Source: Bombardia bombarda
Taxonomy: Eukaryota > Ascomycota > Sordariomycetes > Sordariales > Lasiosphaeriaceae
Direction of reading: 5' to 3'
Length of the DNA: 64,000 nucleotides
Assembly: GCA_030512295.1 (NCBI GenBank)
Contig: JAULSR010000002.1
Location: 1,984,001-2,048,000, forward strand
This document shows, piece by piece, positions 19,985 through 30,756 of the stretch. The notes below the pieces were generated by a model. That model was given only the letters and a program-made list of their open reading frames with translations. It was not told the DNA's origin and searched no databases. Numbering within the stretch: position 1 is the stretch's first letter; every line of letters begins with the position of its first letter. The position numbers and the translations under genes are program-made.

Positions 19985-22933
19985 ATGGGGCACACATCCA
20001 AGTTCTCCTTTCCGATCCCGGGTCGGAGACATAAACAAGCCGCTGCTGTCCAGCCGCCACTACCGCCTCCTCCGCCGCCTTCTTCTCAGCAAACAGGCCA
20101 CTTGACCAAGGCTCAGAGGATTCTCGGCACTGGCCAGATCAGCATCGATTCTCCTACGCCATCTGCAGATTCCAAGTGGACATGGGACGCGAAATCTAAC
20201 TCGGCCATCAGCATAGCAGTCTCCGAGACGACACTTGGCCACATCGATGGAGGAAGCGCCGGCCTTGGCATTGTTCATGAGGGTGAAGTGTCGGGACCGT
20301 CTGCGCGCAGACGGGAGGTACGGTGGGACGATGAATCCGAAATAATCCCGCGGGGCTATAACAGGCAGAGCAGCATGCAGGTGGGAGAAATGGGCCATGA
20401 TATGACAGACGCGTCAAGTCTACGTCGGCGCCAGTCAAACTCAACCATCTCATCATATTACGACAAATCGAAACAACCGCTCTCGATTTCACAGCAAACA
20501 TCGAACTCGGCCATGGCCAAGGGAGTCCCATCTAAGGTTCAGGCACTCCTTGACGTTAACGGGAGCTTGGAGCCGAAGAAAGAGAAGAAAAAGAAGCCTG
20601 CTATGCTCGACCTATCATATTTGTTGTCGAAGTCTAGGTCACAAAAGCATCTCAAACCAGATCCCGCACCTCATCATTTCCTGGGACCCGACATGATCAC
20701 CAAGTCGCCTTCTGTGATATCGCTGTCGCCGGACCCTTCGCAGGCGCCATCGAAGCACAGGAGGCTGGGCAGAAAAGCAACCAAGGAGTCGCTGAGAGAT
20801 GTACCGCCGGCACAGGAAGCTCCATCATTGCCCCAAGCCCCACCGCCGCCCTCCAAGAGACAACCTCCAGCCAGTCGACCCGGCGCTTCGAGACACCACA
20901 ATAGCGACTCAGCGGCAAATCTGCACAACCTTTACGACCATTATGAACGGAGGTCGTTTGTAGGCGTCATGGGAGAGGAGGAGGGTTATAAGATGGATGT
21001 CGCGGATATCTCGGGGAAGGAAGAGATTTACAAGACTCAGGGTTCCCGTTTTGCAACCATATCCGACCCACAGGATCGATCACATCCAATGCCGCTGCCA
21101 AAGCCTCAAGGGACGGCCTTCTTGTCCCCGTTCCCAGCCGGCTCATCCCGCATGTCACATGTGACGGCGAAGCAGCACCTGCCAACAGGGATTCAAGACA
21201 TGTCCCAAACAAACGCCACCAGTCCCTTGAGCATGACTTGCCCTCCCACAGATAGCGCCAGTATCTCAAGCCGGCATACACGGACGTCAAAGGCGTCAAA
21301 GAGGACTGATCGTAGCCTTACCGACCTGGATCTGCAGAAAAACAGCGTGCTGTCGCTGTCATCTGATTCGGAGGATGGTAGTTATGAACCATCGTCTAAG
21401 AGCTCCCTTGCCGTCCCGCCTTTGAGCGATGGTCAGACCAGTCCCACAAGCCCTCGCTCTGCCATGTCTCAACGGTCTGCGACCTCGAGCATACAGGACG
21501 TCGGCCGGGGCAAACAGCCCAAGCGTACAAGCTTCGCAACTAGTCCACAATTCCTTCCAATCCCAGAAGGCGCCGCATCCACCAACCAGCCCAAAAGCAG
21601 CACCCGGTTAGGCACTCTATTGCCTAGTACAGCGCCAGACAAACCGTTACCCCCGAAGCCTTCCCGGCCGTCCATCTCCACCCTCCGTGGTGTTTCGTAC
21701 GGCACCATGCAGAGCATCAGCACCCACGAGGCAAAGGCCATCCGGATGGTGCCGGGACCCAACCCAGCGCAACATTCCAACTGGCCTGCGTCTGGCAAGA
21801 CACCTGAGTTTGAGAACTTCCCAGCCCCACCCCTCCACCGAGCTCAGCGGCCATCAATCGCTTCACGGAACTCGGATCATCCCACGCCACCTCTTTCGCC
21901 CTCTAGCGTTGACTTCTACTTACAAAGCCAGCGCACTTCGCTGGCAGCCGGGGACAGTGGATCGATTCATAGCGAGAACAGCCGCCACGATAGCAGCAGC
22001 AGCATAGCTAAGGGTGGTCGCCGAAGCAGTACCACCAGCAGCATGCAGGACAACAACGGCGGTCGATTCATGGCAGTCACGCGCCAAGAAGAGATGTTGC
22101 TCGCAGCTTTGCGGTTGAAGCGCGCTAGAATGCGCGAGGACATCATTGCTGAGTTTGAAGAGGACTTGGATCGGGACGATCATACGCTGGACCGCCGCGC
22201 AACCAACGAGAGCAGCAATAGCAGCAGCAGAATGTCTCGACAGTCTTCAGCTAGCACGATGCGTACCATGGAGACGGGAGCGTTGGGCGTGCGGCCGCAG
22301 CAACATCAACAGCCCCAAATCCGAATCACCACAGGTTCAAGGGAGAACCTAAAGAGCGAAAAGATTTCGGCACGCGGGCAGATTCTGTTGATGCTGGATC
22401 GACCTGTTGAGCGTGACATGTGCGAGACGGCAGAACCAACCCCAGATCTCAGCGAGTTTCTGGACTTCGATTCCGTCAGCGAGGAATTTCCGAGTCACAA
22501 CCATGCCGTGTGGGAGGCTGAGCGACGCGGCAGCAAGACGAGCTCCAGATCGAGCTCAAAGAAGTCTGCCGGCAAGGCGGCGGCACCGGTGCCCAGGGGG
22601 CAGAGAGTGCCACTGTCGATCAATACCGCTGTCTCGAATGACAAATCCCGGTGGAGAGAGGGTGGCCAGTCTCGGCCAAATTCCGAAGATTGCAGCCCCA
22701 AGAGCGCCCCCCGTCGGGCGGACACCAGCGAACCTCAGACACCGGCTTTGGAGGACCTGGTCGAAGAAGACGAGCTGGATCATGCTGTGCGCCCAGAGTC
22801 GCCCATTTCGCCGTCCGCCTTCCCCGTCCCGATGGCGATGACGAGAAAGAAGCAGGTACGCCTCAGCGCCGTGGGCACCGGCAGCTTCAAGCCCATCAAT
22901 CCTGAGGCCGGGTGGTGGGATGATCGAGGCTGA
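19985..22933 (+). CDS. Large intrinsically disordered conserved fungal protein
   Basis: A single 982-codon exon. The N-terminus is MGHTSKFSFPIPGRRHKQ, followed by a proline run and TGHLTKAQRILGTGQISIDS. Most of the protein is Ser/Pro/Thr/Arg-rich and probably disordered. A few islands look ordered: AMLDLSYLLSKSRSQKHL near residue 210, and an acidic helix near residue 700 containing RQEEMLLAALRLKRARMRED. The C-terminus is QVRLSAVGTGSFKPINPEAG. Proteins of this architecture are widespread, uncharacterised proteins of filamentous ascomycetes. The many Ser/Arg clusters suggest phosphorylation, possibly a signalling or cytoskeletal scaffold, but this is inference. There are no membrane segments or catalytic motifs. 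Confidence 0.85.
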   Translation: MGHTSKFSFPIPGRRHKQAAAVQPPLPPPPPPSSQQTGHLTKAQRILGTGQISIDSPTPSADSKWTWDAKSNSAISIAVSETTLGHIDGGSAGLGIVHEGEVSGPSARRREVRWDDESEIIPRGYNRQSSMQVGEMGHDMTDASSLRRRQSNSTISSYYDKSKQPLSISQQTSNSAMAKGVPSKVQALLDVNGSLEPKKEKKKKPAMLDLSYLLSKSRSQKHLKPDPAPHHFLGPDMITKSPSVISLSPDPSQAPSKHRRLGRKATKESLRDVPPAQEAPSLPQAPPPPSKRQPPASRPGASRHHNSDSAANLHNLYDHYERRSFVGVMGEEEGYKMDVADISGKEEIYKTQGSRFATISDPQDRSHPMPLPKPQGTAFLSPFPAGSSRMSHVTAKQHLPTGIQDMSQTNATSPLSMTCPPTDSASISSRHTRTSKASKRTDRSLTDLDLQKNSVLSLSSDSEDGSYEPSSKSSLAVPPLSDGQTSPTSPRSAMSQRSATSSIQDVGRGKQPKRTSFATSPQFLPIPEGAASTNQPKSSTRLGTLLPSTAPDKPLPPKPSRPSISTLRGVSYGTMQSISTHEAKAIRMVPGPNPAQHSNWPASGKTPEFENFPAPPLHRAQRPSIASRNSDHPTPPLSPSSVDFYLQSQRTSLAAGDSGSIHSENSRHDSSSSIAKGGRRSSTTSSMQDNNGGRFMAVTRQEEMLLAALRLKRARMREDIIAEFEEDLDRDDHTLDRRATNESSNSSSRMSRQSSASTMRTMETGALGVRPQQHQQPQIRITTGSRENLKSEKISARGQILLMLDRPVERDMCETAEPTPDLSEFLDFDSVSEEFPSHNHAVWEAERRGSKTSSRSSSKKSAGKAAAPVPRGQRVPLSINTAVSNDKSRWREGGQSRPNSEDCSPKSAPRRADTSEPQTPALEDLVEEDELDHAVRPESPISPSAFPVPMAMTRKKQVRLSAVGTGSFKPINPEAGWWDDRG

Positions 22934-24060
22934 AAATGTAATTGCTTAATCTGACCGAACGAAACATTTCTTTTTTTTAAGTCTTTGGGTGATTTTCCAT
23001 TTCAAATATCTTTCCCGCATTGTCTTGTTGGATATACCTGAGGCATGGCGTACCTGGGGTCGTTGAAATAAACGTTAGCATCAGCGATTTCTGGTTCATA
23101 CTTCAAACCACTCGATACGCGATATTTCTCCTTTGTGGATGAACGGATTTAATGTGGATGGGCGCTGGGGGAAAGGAGGAGGGGGAAAGGGAGGGCAGTA
23201 ATGTGGAAGGTCAAGGGGGTTAATATCAATGGGCAAATGGTGCCAACGACTTTACGATAGAGATGGGCACGGAGGTCAGCAACACGCACTCGCTTCTCAT
23301 TCTGCTTCACATTTTCTGTACTGGGAGCCTGCTGGATCCGGTCCCTATTATTTTTGAGGGGCTTTTGTCCTAGACACAGCATACATCTTTATAGAGATGG
23401 GCCTGTCAGGCAGTCCCGTAATAACCGCTTTAATCGATGGGCTGCTGTTGCCGCCATCATGGACGACGCACATACCGCTGCACATTATATACATACATAT
23501 ACCACACTAGACGGCAGAATATGAGTAATTAATACTGGACTTCGCTGTCGATTCATGAATGATTGACGGTCATTTGGATACATCAGATCTGACCCCAATT
23601 CTTAGATTCCCAAACCATCCTTCCCTGGTCTGCGCATCTTTGGCAGTTCCAGGTCACCCACTGGGTGGAGAAGACGCCCAAGCTGTCCTCGGCCATCCAC
23701 AATTCCACATACCGGTCCATAGAAACGAAGTGTGTGGTATGAGAAGAATACTGATCAACATGTCATCGGGAATGGTATCGGCTGGAAGAAACGTGCGGGA
23801 AACTCGTTGATGTAGCGAGGCCAAGTATCCAAAAGATCCTTTCCTTCCTTCCGAAACCTAGATATCCAACCCAAACCATCCCCCCTCCCAAATTGTTGTT
23901 ATCGTCGTCGTCGTCGTCGTTGTATTCATCATGCACCTCATCTCCTTCTACCTAAACCAACTGACCCAACTTCTCCCCGCCCTCATCCCAGACCCCAACC
24001 CTCATTCGCACATGCATACATACTACACCTGTCCCACCTATTTGCCAACTACCTACCCAC
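22934..24060. other. Convergent intergenic region
   Basis: 3' regions of the disordered-protein gene and the membrane-glycoprotein gene. It includes a (GTC)n run near 23904-23920. No supportable gene. Confidence 0.4.
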
Positions 24061-25286
24061 CTACCGCAGGGTATCCTGCCTCTGAATCTCCTCCCTAAAC
24101 AAATTCGTCCTCCCCTGGCCCTCGGCATCGCTCCCAAAACGCGTATGGCCCGGGCGCGTAGGCGACCAGCTCTCGCGGTCCGTCAGCTGGATCCCCTGCT
24201 TATCGTTGCTGACTACCCCCGCTCCAGCACCAACAACCGGCACCGCCGCGCCGACCCTCTCGGACCGGCCCTGCCTCACGCCATACCCGCTCGACCGCTT
24301 GCTGTTGAGCTTGCCGATGATGGGCACCACCCCGTTGCGGCGCCAGCTGATGAGGCAGAAAGCCGCGAGGGCGAGGATGGCGGCGGCGATGATCACCGGG
24401 ATGACGATGGCGGCGATGTTGACGTGGCTGTCGTCGTCGTCGTCGTCGTCTTGATCAGATGAGGCGGCAGGGGCAGGGGCAGGGGCGGGGGAGTTGGAGA
24501 TGTAGACGGTGGGGCCGAGGACGGGGATGATGTCGTCGTCGGGGGTGTCGGGGTCGTCCTCGGCGAGGGCGACGGTGGCGGTGATGGAGGAGGGCGCGTT
24601 GGCGCCGAGGGAGGAGAGCAGGTTGGATTCGATGCGCCAGACGTAGAAGCCCTGCGAGGCGGGGAACTGGTCGGTGGTGAAGCCGATGCCGGTCAGGGGG
24701 AGGAGTAGTTGACGGAGAAGGCGACGGTGGTGTTGGGGATGCCGAAGTAGTCGGGGTTCCAGGTTACTGTTGGGGAGTGGTCAGTTGGGGCGGTTTATGT
24801 GTTGGGGGGGGTTGGTTGGGGCTGGAGTGGCTTACCATAGTAGGTGCTGCCCACGTGCAGTGTGGTGCCTGACTGGGGCGAGCAAAAGGGGCGCGAGACG
24901 GCCTGGTAGACGGCGCACTTGAGGAAGGCGCCGCCGGCGGTGGTGCCCGTTGGCTGGGCCACGGGGGCGAGGCCGGTGGATGTCACGGAGGGGCGGCCGG
25001 TGGGGGCGAGCGTGTAGGTTGAGGTGGAGAGGAGGTAGTCCGGGGGTGCCGAGATGGTTGTGAGGGCGCCGTTGACAGTGGTCGGGACGGGCACGATGGT
25101 CTGCGCGTTGCCCGTCGGGTCAACCGTCACCCATGGGCTGGGCGCGACGACGCTGGTGACGCCCTTTTGGACTTGAGGTTGCGGCTGGGGCATGGCGAGC
25201 GCCAGTGCCGGTTGTTGTTGCCATGTGAGTGAGAGGAGGGTGGTAATGCTCACGGCGAGCTGCCGTAGAGGGTAGTTTCCTCCCAT
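24061..25286 (-). CDS. Secreted single-pass membrane glycoprotein, one frameshift
   Basis: Exons on the minus strand are 25286-24836 and 24766-24061 (GTAAGC donor, CAACAG acceptor, phase 1). The start at 25286 (MGGNYPLRQLAVSITTLLSL) gives a signal peptide. The lumenal part is Pro/Thr-rich and includes FCSPQSGTTLHVGSTYYVTW and NPDYFGIPNTTVAFSVNYSS. A Ser/Pro stalk, an Asp run (from a GTC microsatellite), one transmembrane helix (about 24345-24425) and a basic cytosolic tail follow. The layout matches fungal cell-surface glycoproteins of unknown function. In exon 2 the frame meets TGA directly after NYSSP. Adding one C to the C5 run (24696-24700) restores LTGIGFTTDQ and the rest, so this is a sequence error or a recent mutation. 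Confidence 0.75.
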
Positions 25287-26579
25287 GTTTCCTGTTCTTT
25301 CTTTTTCTTTCTTTTTCTTCCTTTTTTTTTTAAAAAAAAAAAAAATAAAGGAAAAAGTGTAGGCTTTTCCTCCCTTTTCTAGTGGTTCTGGTATGTTTTT
25401 CTTCCAATATTTGCTCTTTTCTTCTGAAGTTGTTGCGGCGGATTTCCGTCTTGGCTGGAGCGCGGGGTTAAGTCTGACCACTCACTGTTCACTGCAATCG
25501 CTCCAACAATAGAGGTTGTTATCAACAGGCGCCGCTTTCAGGGGACACTTTGTTTTCCGCTCCAGTGAGTTGGAGGAAACAAAGGTGAAGGCTCAAAGAA
25601 AAGTGTGCATGAAGGTGTAAAATGAGAGACCTAAGTTAGACCACGATGGAGGGGGAGATCAGCCTGCAGGATAAAGCGCGCTCTCTGTCTGTCTGCCGTC
25701 TGTCTGCTGTCTGCCTTGACCGAGTCAAGTCACGTCTCTCTCTCTCTCTGGGCATGCGATAAGGATTACCAGATGGGCTGCTGCACGCACGACCGGGCCT
25801 CCATGGCTATTTGACAACACCACTTTTGTTTTGCACGCATGGTACGTATGGGCTGACTGATAGGCTCGAACGATGGTCCAGAGGTGCACCAAGAAAATAC
25901 CTCGACAGAGGGGAGGCTGGTGGTGTCGGTAGCCACTAGACCGACCTACTGTGTAGAATAAACAGGGCCAGTGCCGGTACCGCCCTCTCAGCTCCTTCCC
26001 ATAACACCTCCCCCCACCCCCTCCATCCATGTCGACATGTCTTGATTCGGACCAAAAAAAAAACAACGCTCGTTGAGCACGTTTTGTTGGTTACCACAAC
26101 CTTGGCGCCTCGGCCGTACACTAGAAAGAACCAGACTTTGAGCTGGAAGCAAATAGCGGAAGCAATAGCGGGGCTTTGCTGTCAGCGGCTTCCGTTTTTG
26201 CCATGCGTGCATGCGGGGTCACCTTGCCGTCCCTCCAACGACCCCTGTCTTTTCCAGGCCAACCCAGGGATTCCATCGCTCTCGCGGCCTGTGATTGGCT
26301 TGCTGCGACATCCCCTCAACCCCCTCCTCCCTCCCACCTTTCCAGTCTTGCCATCCGAATTTTTCCATATGGGATTGACATGACAGCAGCAGCACGCCCC
26401 GGGCTTTTCAAGGTGAAGAAGCTCTGGACCAAAAGTAGGCGGGCTGTGGCGTGACCACTATACCAGGTCTGAACCAGTTGAACCGACGTTTTCTGGTGCT
26501 TGGCTTGCGCCAATCGCTTCGACCAACTCCAACTTCGCTAGCTTCCAAAAAGTAACAGCAGCCTTCCCAATTGTTGCGT

Positions 26580-26621
26580 ACAAAGGGCTCATTACAAAGG
26601 GCTCATTACAAAGGGCTCACA
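26580..26621. repeat. Triple tandem 14-nt repeat in promoter region
   Basis: Three adjacent copies of ACAAAGGGCTCATT (the last ends CACA), about 450 nt upstream of the PQQ dehydrogenase-like gene. They could be duplicated upstream elements or neutral slippage. Confidence 0.85.
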
Positions 26622-26720
26622 TCCGTGGCGGGCCAAACTTGTCTAGACTTCTAGAACACCCCTGGTGGACCCGTCGCCTTGCATCGCGGAAGCTGAAAGC
26701 TACACGCCAGCACGCCAACG

Positions 26721-26753
26721 ACATGGACATGGACATGGACATGGACATGGACA
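26721..26753. repeat. Hexanucleotide repeat (ACATGG)n
   Basis: Five copies of ACATGG plus ACA, a simple microsatellite in the intergenic region upstream of the gene at 27076. Confidence 0.9.
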
Positions 26754-27075
26754 AGCTCGACCATGCGCAGGGAACCAGTCTGCCCTTCTTATCTGGGATC
26801 CCTCATATGGGCTCAATGGGGAGTGGACACACTGCCGACGTCTGAGGCGTGTCTTGGTATTCCAGCTGCTACCCTCCTTTGACAATGGAAGCTCGTAAAT
26901 AAGATCGGCCGACCCACTCACTCACTCACTCACTTCGCCTGAGCCATCCCTGAAGCTCGATTCATGTACATAGCATATTGACCTCTCCGCCCCCTTCTGT
27001 GTTGCTTCTCTTCTTGTTTTGAAGCAACCACTTCGCATCCCTTTCTTCCAGTTTATTAGCAAAATAATAAACAAG

Positions 27076-28661
27076 ATGAAGAAGACCAACGGGGTTGCAG
27101 CAGCTGTGGCAGCTGTGGCGCTCTTTGCCTCGTCCGCCGTCGGTCAGACCCCGTCGGCGTGCTCGACCGTCCTGGTGCCGACCTACTCGCCGCCCTCGGT
27201 TGCACCCGGGTGGACGGCGCAGCTGGCCGTTGCCGGCCTGACCACTCCTCGCAGTCTTCTGTGGGACGGCGCCGGCGGTCTGCTGGTCGTGGAGCGAACC
27301 AAGGGCATCACTCGCCACACCTTCACAGACTACGGGGGAACATGCCTCATCCCCGACAAGACGACACTGCTCGTCAACAACACAAGGGTACCAAGACCAA
27401 GCTTCTCCAACCCCTGGCATACTGAACTGACCACCCGAACGTAGCTCAACCACGGCCTCGCTCTTTCCGCTGATGGTAAGACTCTCTACGCCTCGACGGT
27501 CGAGGCCGTCTTCGCGTGGGAGTACAATGAGCGGGCGGGCACCGTCAGCGACACGCCGCGCACTGTGGTCAACAACATGACCAACAACGACATCGTCACG
27601 CGCACCCTGCTCGTCTCCAAGAAGCAGCCGGGCATGCTGCTGGTGTCGCGCGGCAGCAGCGCCGACGAGAACATCGTCAAGGCCGAGACCGTCACCAACG
27701 GGCTCTCGCAGATCCGCGCCTTCGACCTGACCAGGCTGACCGCCACCTCGGACCCCTACGACTTCAGCTCCTCGGGCGACATCCTCGGCTGGGGCCTGCG
27801 CAACTCGGTCGGCGTCGGCGAGCATCCCGTGACTGGCGGCATCTACGCCGTCGAGAACAGCATCGATGGCGTCACCCGCAACAAGCAGGACATCCATGAG
27901 ACTAACCCCGGTGAGGAGCTCAACTACCTCGGCTTCCTCAACGGCACCACAAAGTTTCCCGGCCCCAACTTTGGCTACCCCAGGTGCTTCGCCGTCTGGA
28001 ACGCCACCGAGATCCCCCAGAACGATGGTCTCAACATCGGCGACCAGTTCGCCATCGACGAGGACACCTTGACGGATGAGGTCTGCGCCGCCAACTTCAC
28101 CGCCCCGCGCCTCACCATGCCTGCCCATTGGGCCCCGCTCGACATCAAGTTCAACGCCGACGGCAGCGCGGCTTACATTTCCTTCCACGGCAGCTGTAGG
28201 CTTTCACCCCTCTCCCTCCTCCTGAACTAGTTTTTGTTTGCTAATTACAATATCCACCCACAGTCGACTCCACCAACCCCGTCGGCTACCGCCTCTCCTC
28301 CGTCGCCTTCAACCCTACCACCGGCGACCCCGTCGCCGCCCCCGACAGCGCCCACGACGCCCTCACCGATATTCTGACCAACCCCGCCAGCAGCGTCTGC
28401 CCGGGCGCCTGCTTCCGCCCCGCGGGTCTGGCGTTCGACAACCAGGGCCGCATCTGGATGACGTCTGATTCCACTGGCGAGATCTACGTGTTGGAGAAGA
28501 GCACATCGACCCCGACGTCGTCGGCCAGCGGGACCATTGTGACAACCACGGGCACGCCATCGAGCGGCGCTGCTGGCAGCGGTATGTTGGCGAGCTGGGG
28601 ACAGAGGGTGATGGGGTTGACGGTGGCGGGTGTGGTGGGTGGTGTTTTGGCGTTCTACTAA
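27076..28661 (+). CDS. GPI-anchored PQQ-dependent sugar (sorbosone/pyranose) dehydrogenase-like protein
   Basis: Exons 27076-27387, 27445-28195 and 28264-28661, all with GT-AG introns and consistent phase, give 486 residues. A signal peptide (about residues 1-23, ending ASSAVGQ) precedes a beta-propeller of the soluble glucose/L-sorbosone dehydrogenase type. Visible blocks are GWTAQLAVAGLTTPRSLLWD, LLVVERTKGITRH, LNHGLALSADGKTLYAST, GWGLRNSVGVGEHPVTGGIY and RPAGLAFDNQGRIWMTSDST. These fit fungal AA12-family pyranose dehydrogenases that use PQQ, here without a cellulose-binding module. The C-terminus has a Ser/Thr-rich stalk, a small-residue site near SSGAAGSG and a hydrophobic tail ending VVGGVLAFY, as for a GPI anchor. 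It probably oxidises aldoses at the cell surface. There are several N-glycosylation sequons. Confidence 0.88.
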
Positions 28662-30756
28662 GCTAAGTGAGGGTGCTGATAGGAAACGGATGGGTTTGAA
28701 AGAGTTTTGGACACATGAATTGGCGATTGTGGAGGATATATATACATGGGTACTTGAAGGTGCCTAAAAATGCTACGAGCGGTGTAATGAACACATTCAG
28801 TTAATTAATATGAAGAACAAATGTTATGATTCATACCTCCCATCGTCTATGTTGATACTAAAACTAAAAGTCTGCTTTATGATTTTGCGTACAATTCGTA
28901 TTTTGGCGGAATATAACAACCGGTTCATAGCAGTATGAAACTCATCTCATACCGCATAAAACGCTTTCTCTCTGTTACTCAAGATGACGATTTTCGGCGC
29001 TTTGTGTCGGTAACCACGTCTATGCTACAAGGTACAAGTGTCAGATTCCAACTCTGTACCGTCCCTTACCAAATCACTGGGTCTATTCTGACTGCGGTGC
29101 TACATACCATGCGTGTGCTAGTGTAACCAGAACATCGCGGGGATTTATTCTACTATGTTCCTTTCCATGGGAGAGAGAAAGTTGCGCTCGGAGCGGATGG
29201 TTAGGCTGGGGTTGGCTCGTTGGTGCTCTATGTGCGTGACTTTCTCTTCCTTTGCTGTTGTCTCTCAAACTTTCCGACAATCCTCCGGCCTGTGAATATC
29301 GGGTTTCTTTTCTTTTCCTTTTTTTTTTTTCCTGATAGCCTCCCATGGCTGCTTACTGCCACGTTGGTTTGGTTTGGTTTGGTTAAGCTTGGCTTGGCTT
29401 CTCTACTGGTTAAGAGTTCCTTGGCTCGGTTTCTTTCGGCTCCAGCGGCATGCACACAACTCACCCTCACATCTTTCAGAGAACGGGTGTGGGTGGTGTG
29501 GCTTTTGTGGCTCCGTGTAGGGGATACCTAGTTCTAAATGGTCAGAGAAGAGTCTCAAGGTGGTGTCCCTAAGATTGATTTGCACCGCCCTATTTGGTTT
29601 GCACTGCTCTTTTTTCATCAACGGGGTGTTTGCCGGGTCGGAAGTTAGGCAACCTGCAGTGCTCATTATCGTACTTTGGTAATATTTGCTTTTAGACTAA
29701 CTCGCCACTCCTAATGATCACAGCCTATATAACAAAGACTATTTCGGCAATTTCCTGGCACTCCTGGTAATCACACCTTGTTTGTTATGAGGATATTGAT
29801 ATGACACGCTCATCCGAAAGAAAAGTATCATCATTACCGAAGGACTGGAGGCGGGGACGAACGCATGGAATGCACAGAATGCGACAGAATGGAAGCTGCC
29901 AGCACTGCAGCCACACCCAAGTTGCATGGAGCTGAATCACAACCAACAGTAGCGCATTATCATGCATGCAAACGAGCCTTTGGTCATGAAAAAGAGAATC
30001 TGGGGATATCCTCCCGAGGCCCGGCCAAGTAGTGGGGACCAAGCCAGCAGCTCGCCAATGCAGACGCGGGAGTGGTTGGGAAGTGACAAGCGAGGCAAGG
30101 TGGTTGGTTCACCCTCCCTCGGTGTAGCATTGTCCCGCAGTTTGGTTTTGATTTCTTGGAATCCGGGGGTCTTCTTTCCTTCTTTTGGGTCTTGGTATGC
30201 GAGAGGGGGGCACGGCAGATGGATGGACTGGAGCGTGATATTGAATTTCTACAACTCTTGTTGCTTGGCAGGCAATGAGCGTGGGGGGGGGGTGGACGAA
30301 TTATTTCGGCCTTTTCATGGCGAGAAGAGAGTGTTTACGTCATTTTGACATCAAGTCTTTACTTTTACGGCATACAATGTGAGGTTGATATGTGATTTTG
30401 AAAGATGTTTCCAGATAAGATACACGGCGATTTCCCAGCAAGTGATCGACAGAGAGAATATTGAAAGCCAATACAACATCCTGGGTCCAGGTCCTGTCAA
30501 CGAGGTGCAGTAGTCTCAAGCACCCCGCGTTCAGCCAGGTCGGTTCCCATGAGCATGCCTTGCATCCACTGTGGATTGGATAGTCTTTCTTTTCATGCAA
30601 GTGCTCCTTCTGGGTCTCGACCTCCTCTTCCGGGTGCATGATGTCTATCTTGGTCCTCTCGAGTTGACGGAAGCGGAAGACGAGATTGCTTCAGTTTTCT
30701 CCAATTACTCTATACTACAGCTCGGAAAGAATGCCCGTTATTCCACCCCGGAGTCA
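28662..30756. other. Convergent intergenic region
   Basis: Two kilobases between the sugar dehydrogenase-like gene and the N-acetyltransferase gene. It is AT-rich near 28.7-29.1 kb and has short GGTTT/GGCTT repeats near 29365-29400. Nothing coding is convincing. Confidence 0.4.

Larger units (their letters stand above)
25287..27075. other. Divergent intergenic region
   Basis: Promoter space between the membrane glycoprotein and the sugar dehydrogenase-like gene. It contains a homopurine/homopyrimidine tract (25296-25350), short tandem repeats listed separately, and a TTCTAGAA heat-shock-element-like core at about 26648. No supportable coding sequence. Confidence 0.4.

Noticed and set aside
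26962..28188. 408-codon open frame on the minus strand
   Set aside because: It is antisense to the exons of the GPI-anchored sugar dehydrogenase-like gene, and its Gly/Val/Glu-rich product has no family features; the plus strand has signal peptide, introns and a conserved propeller.
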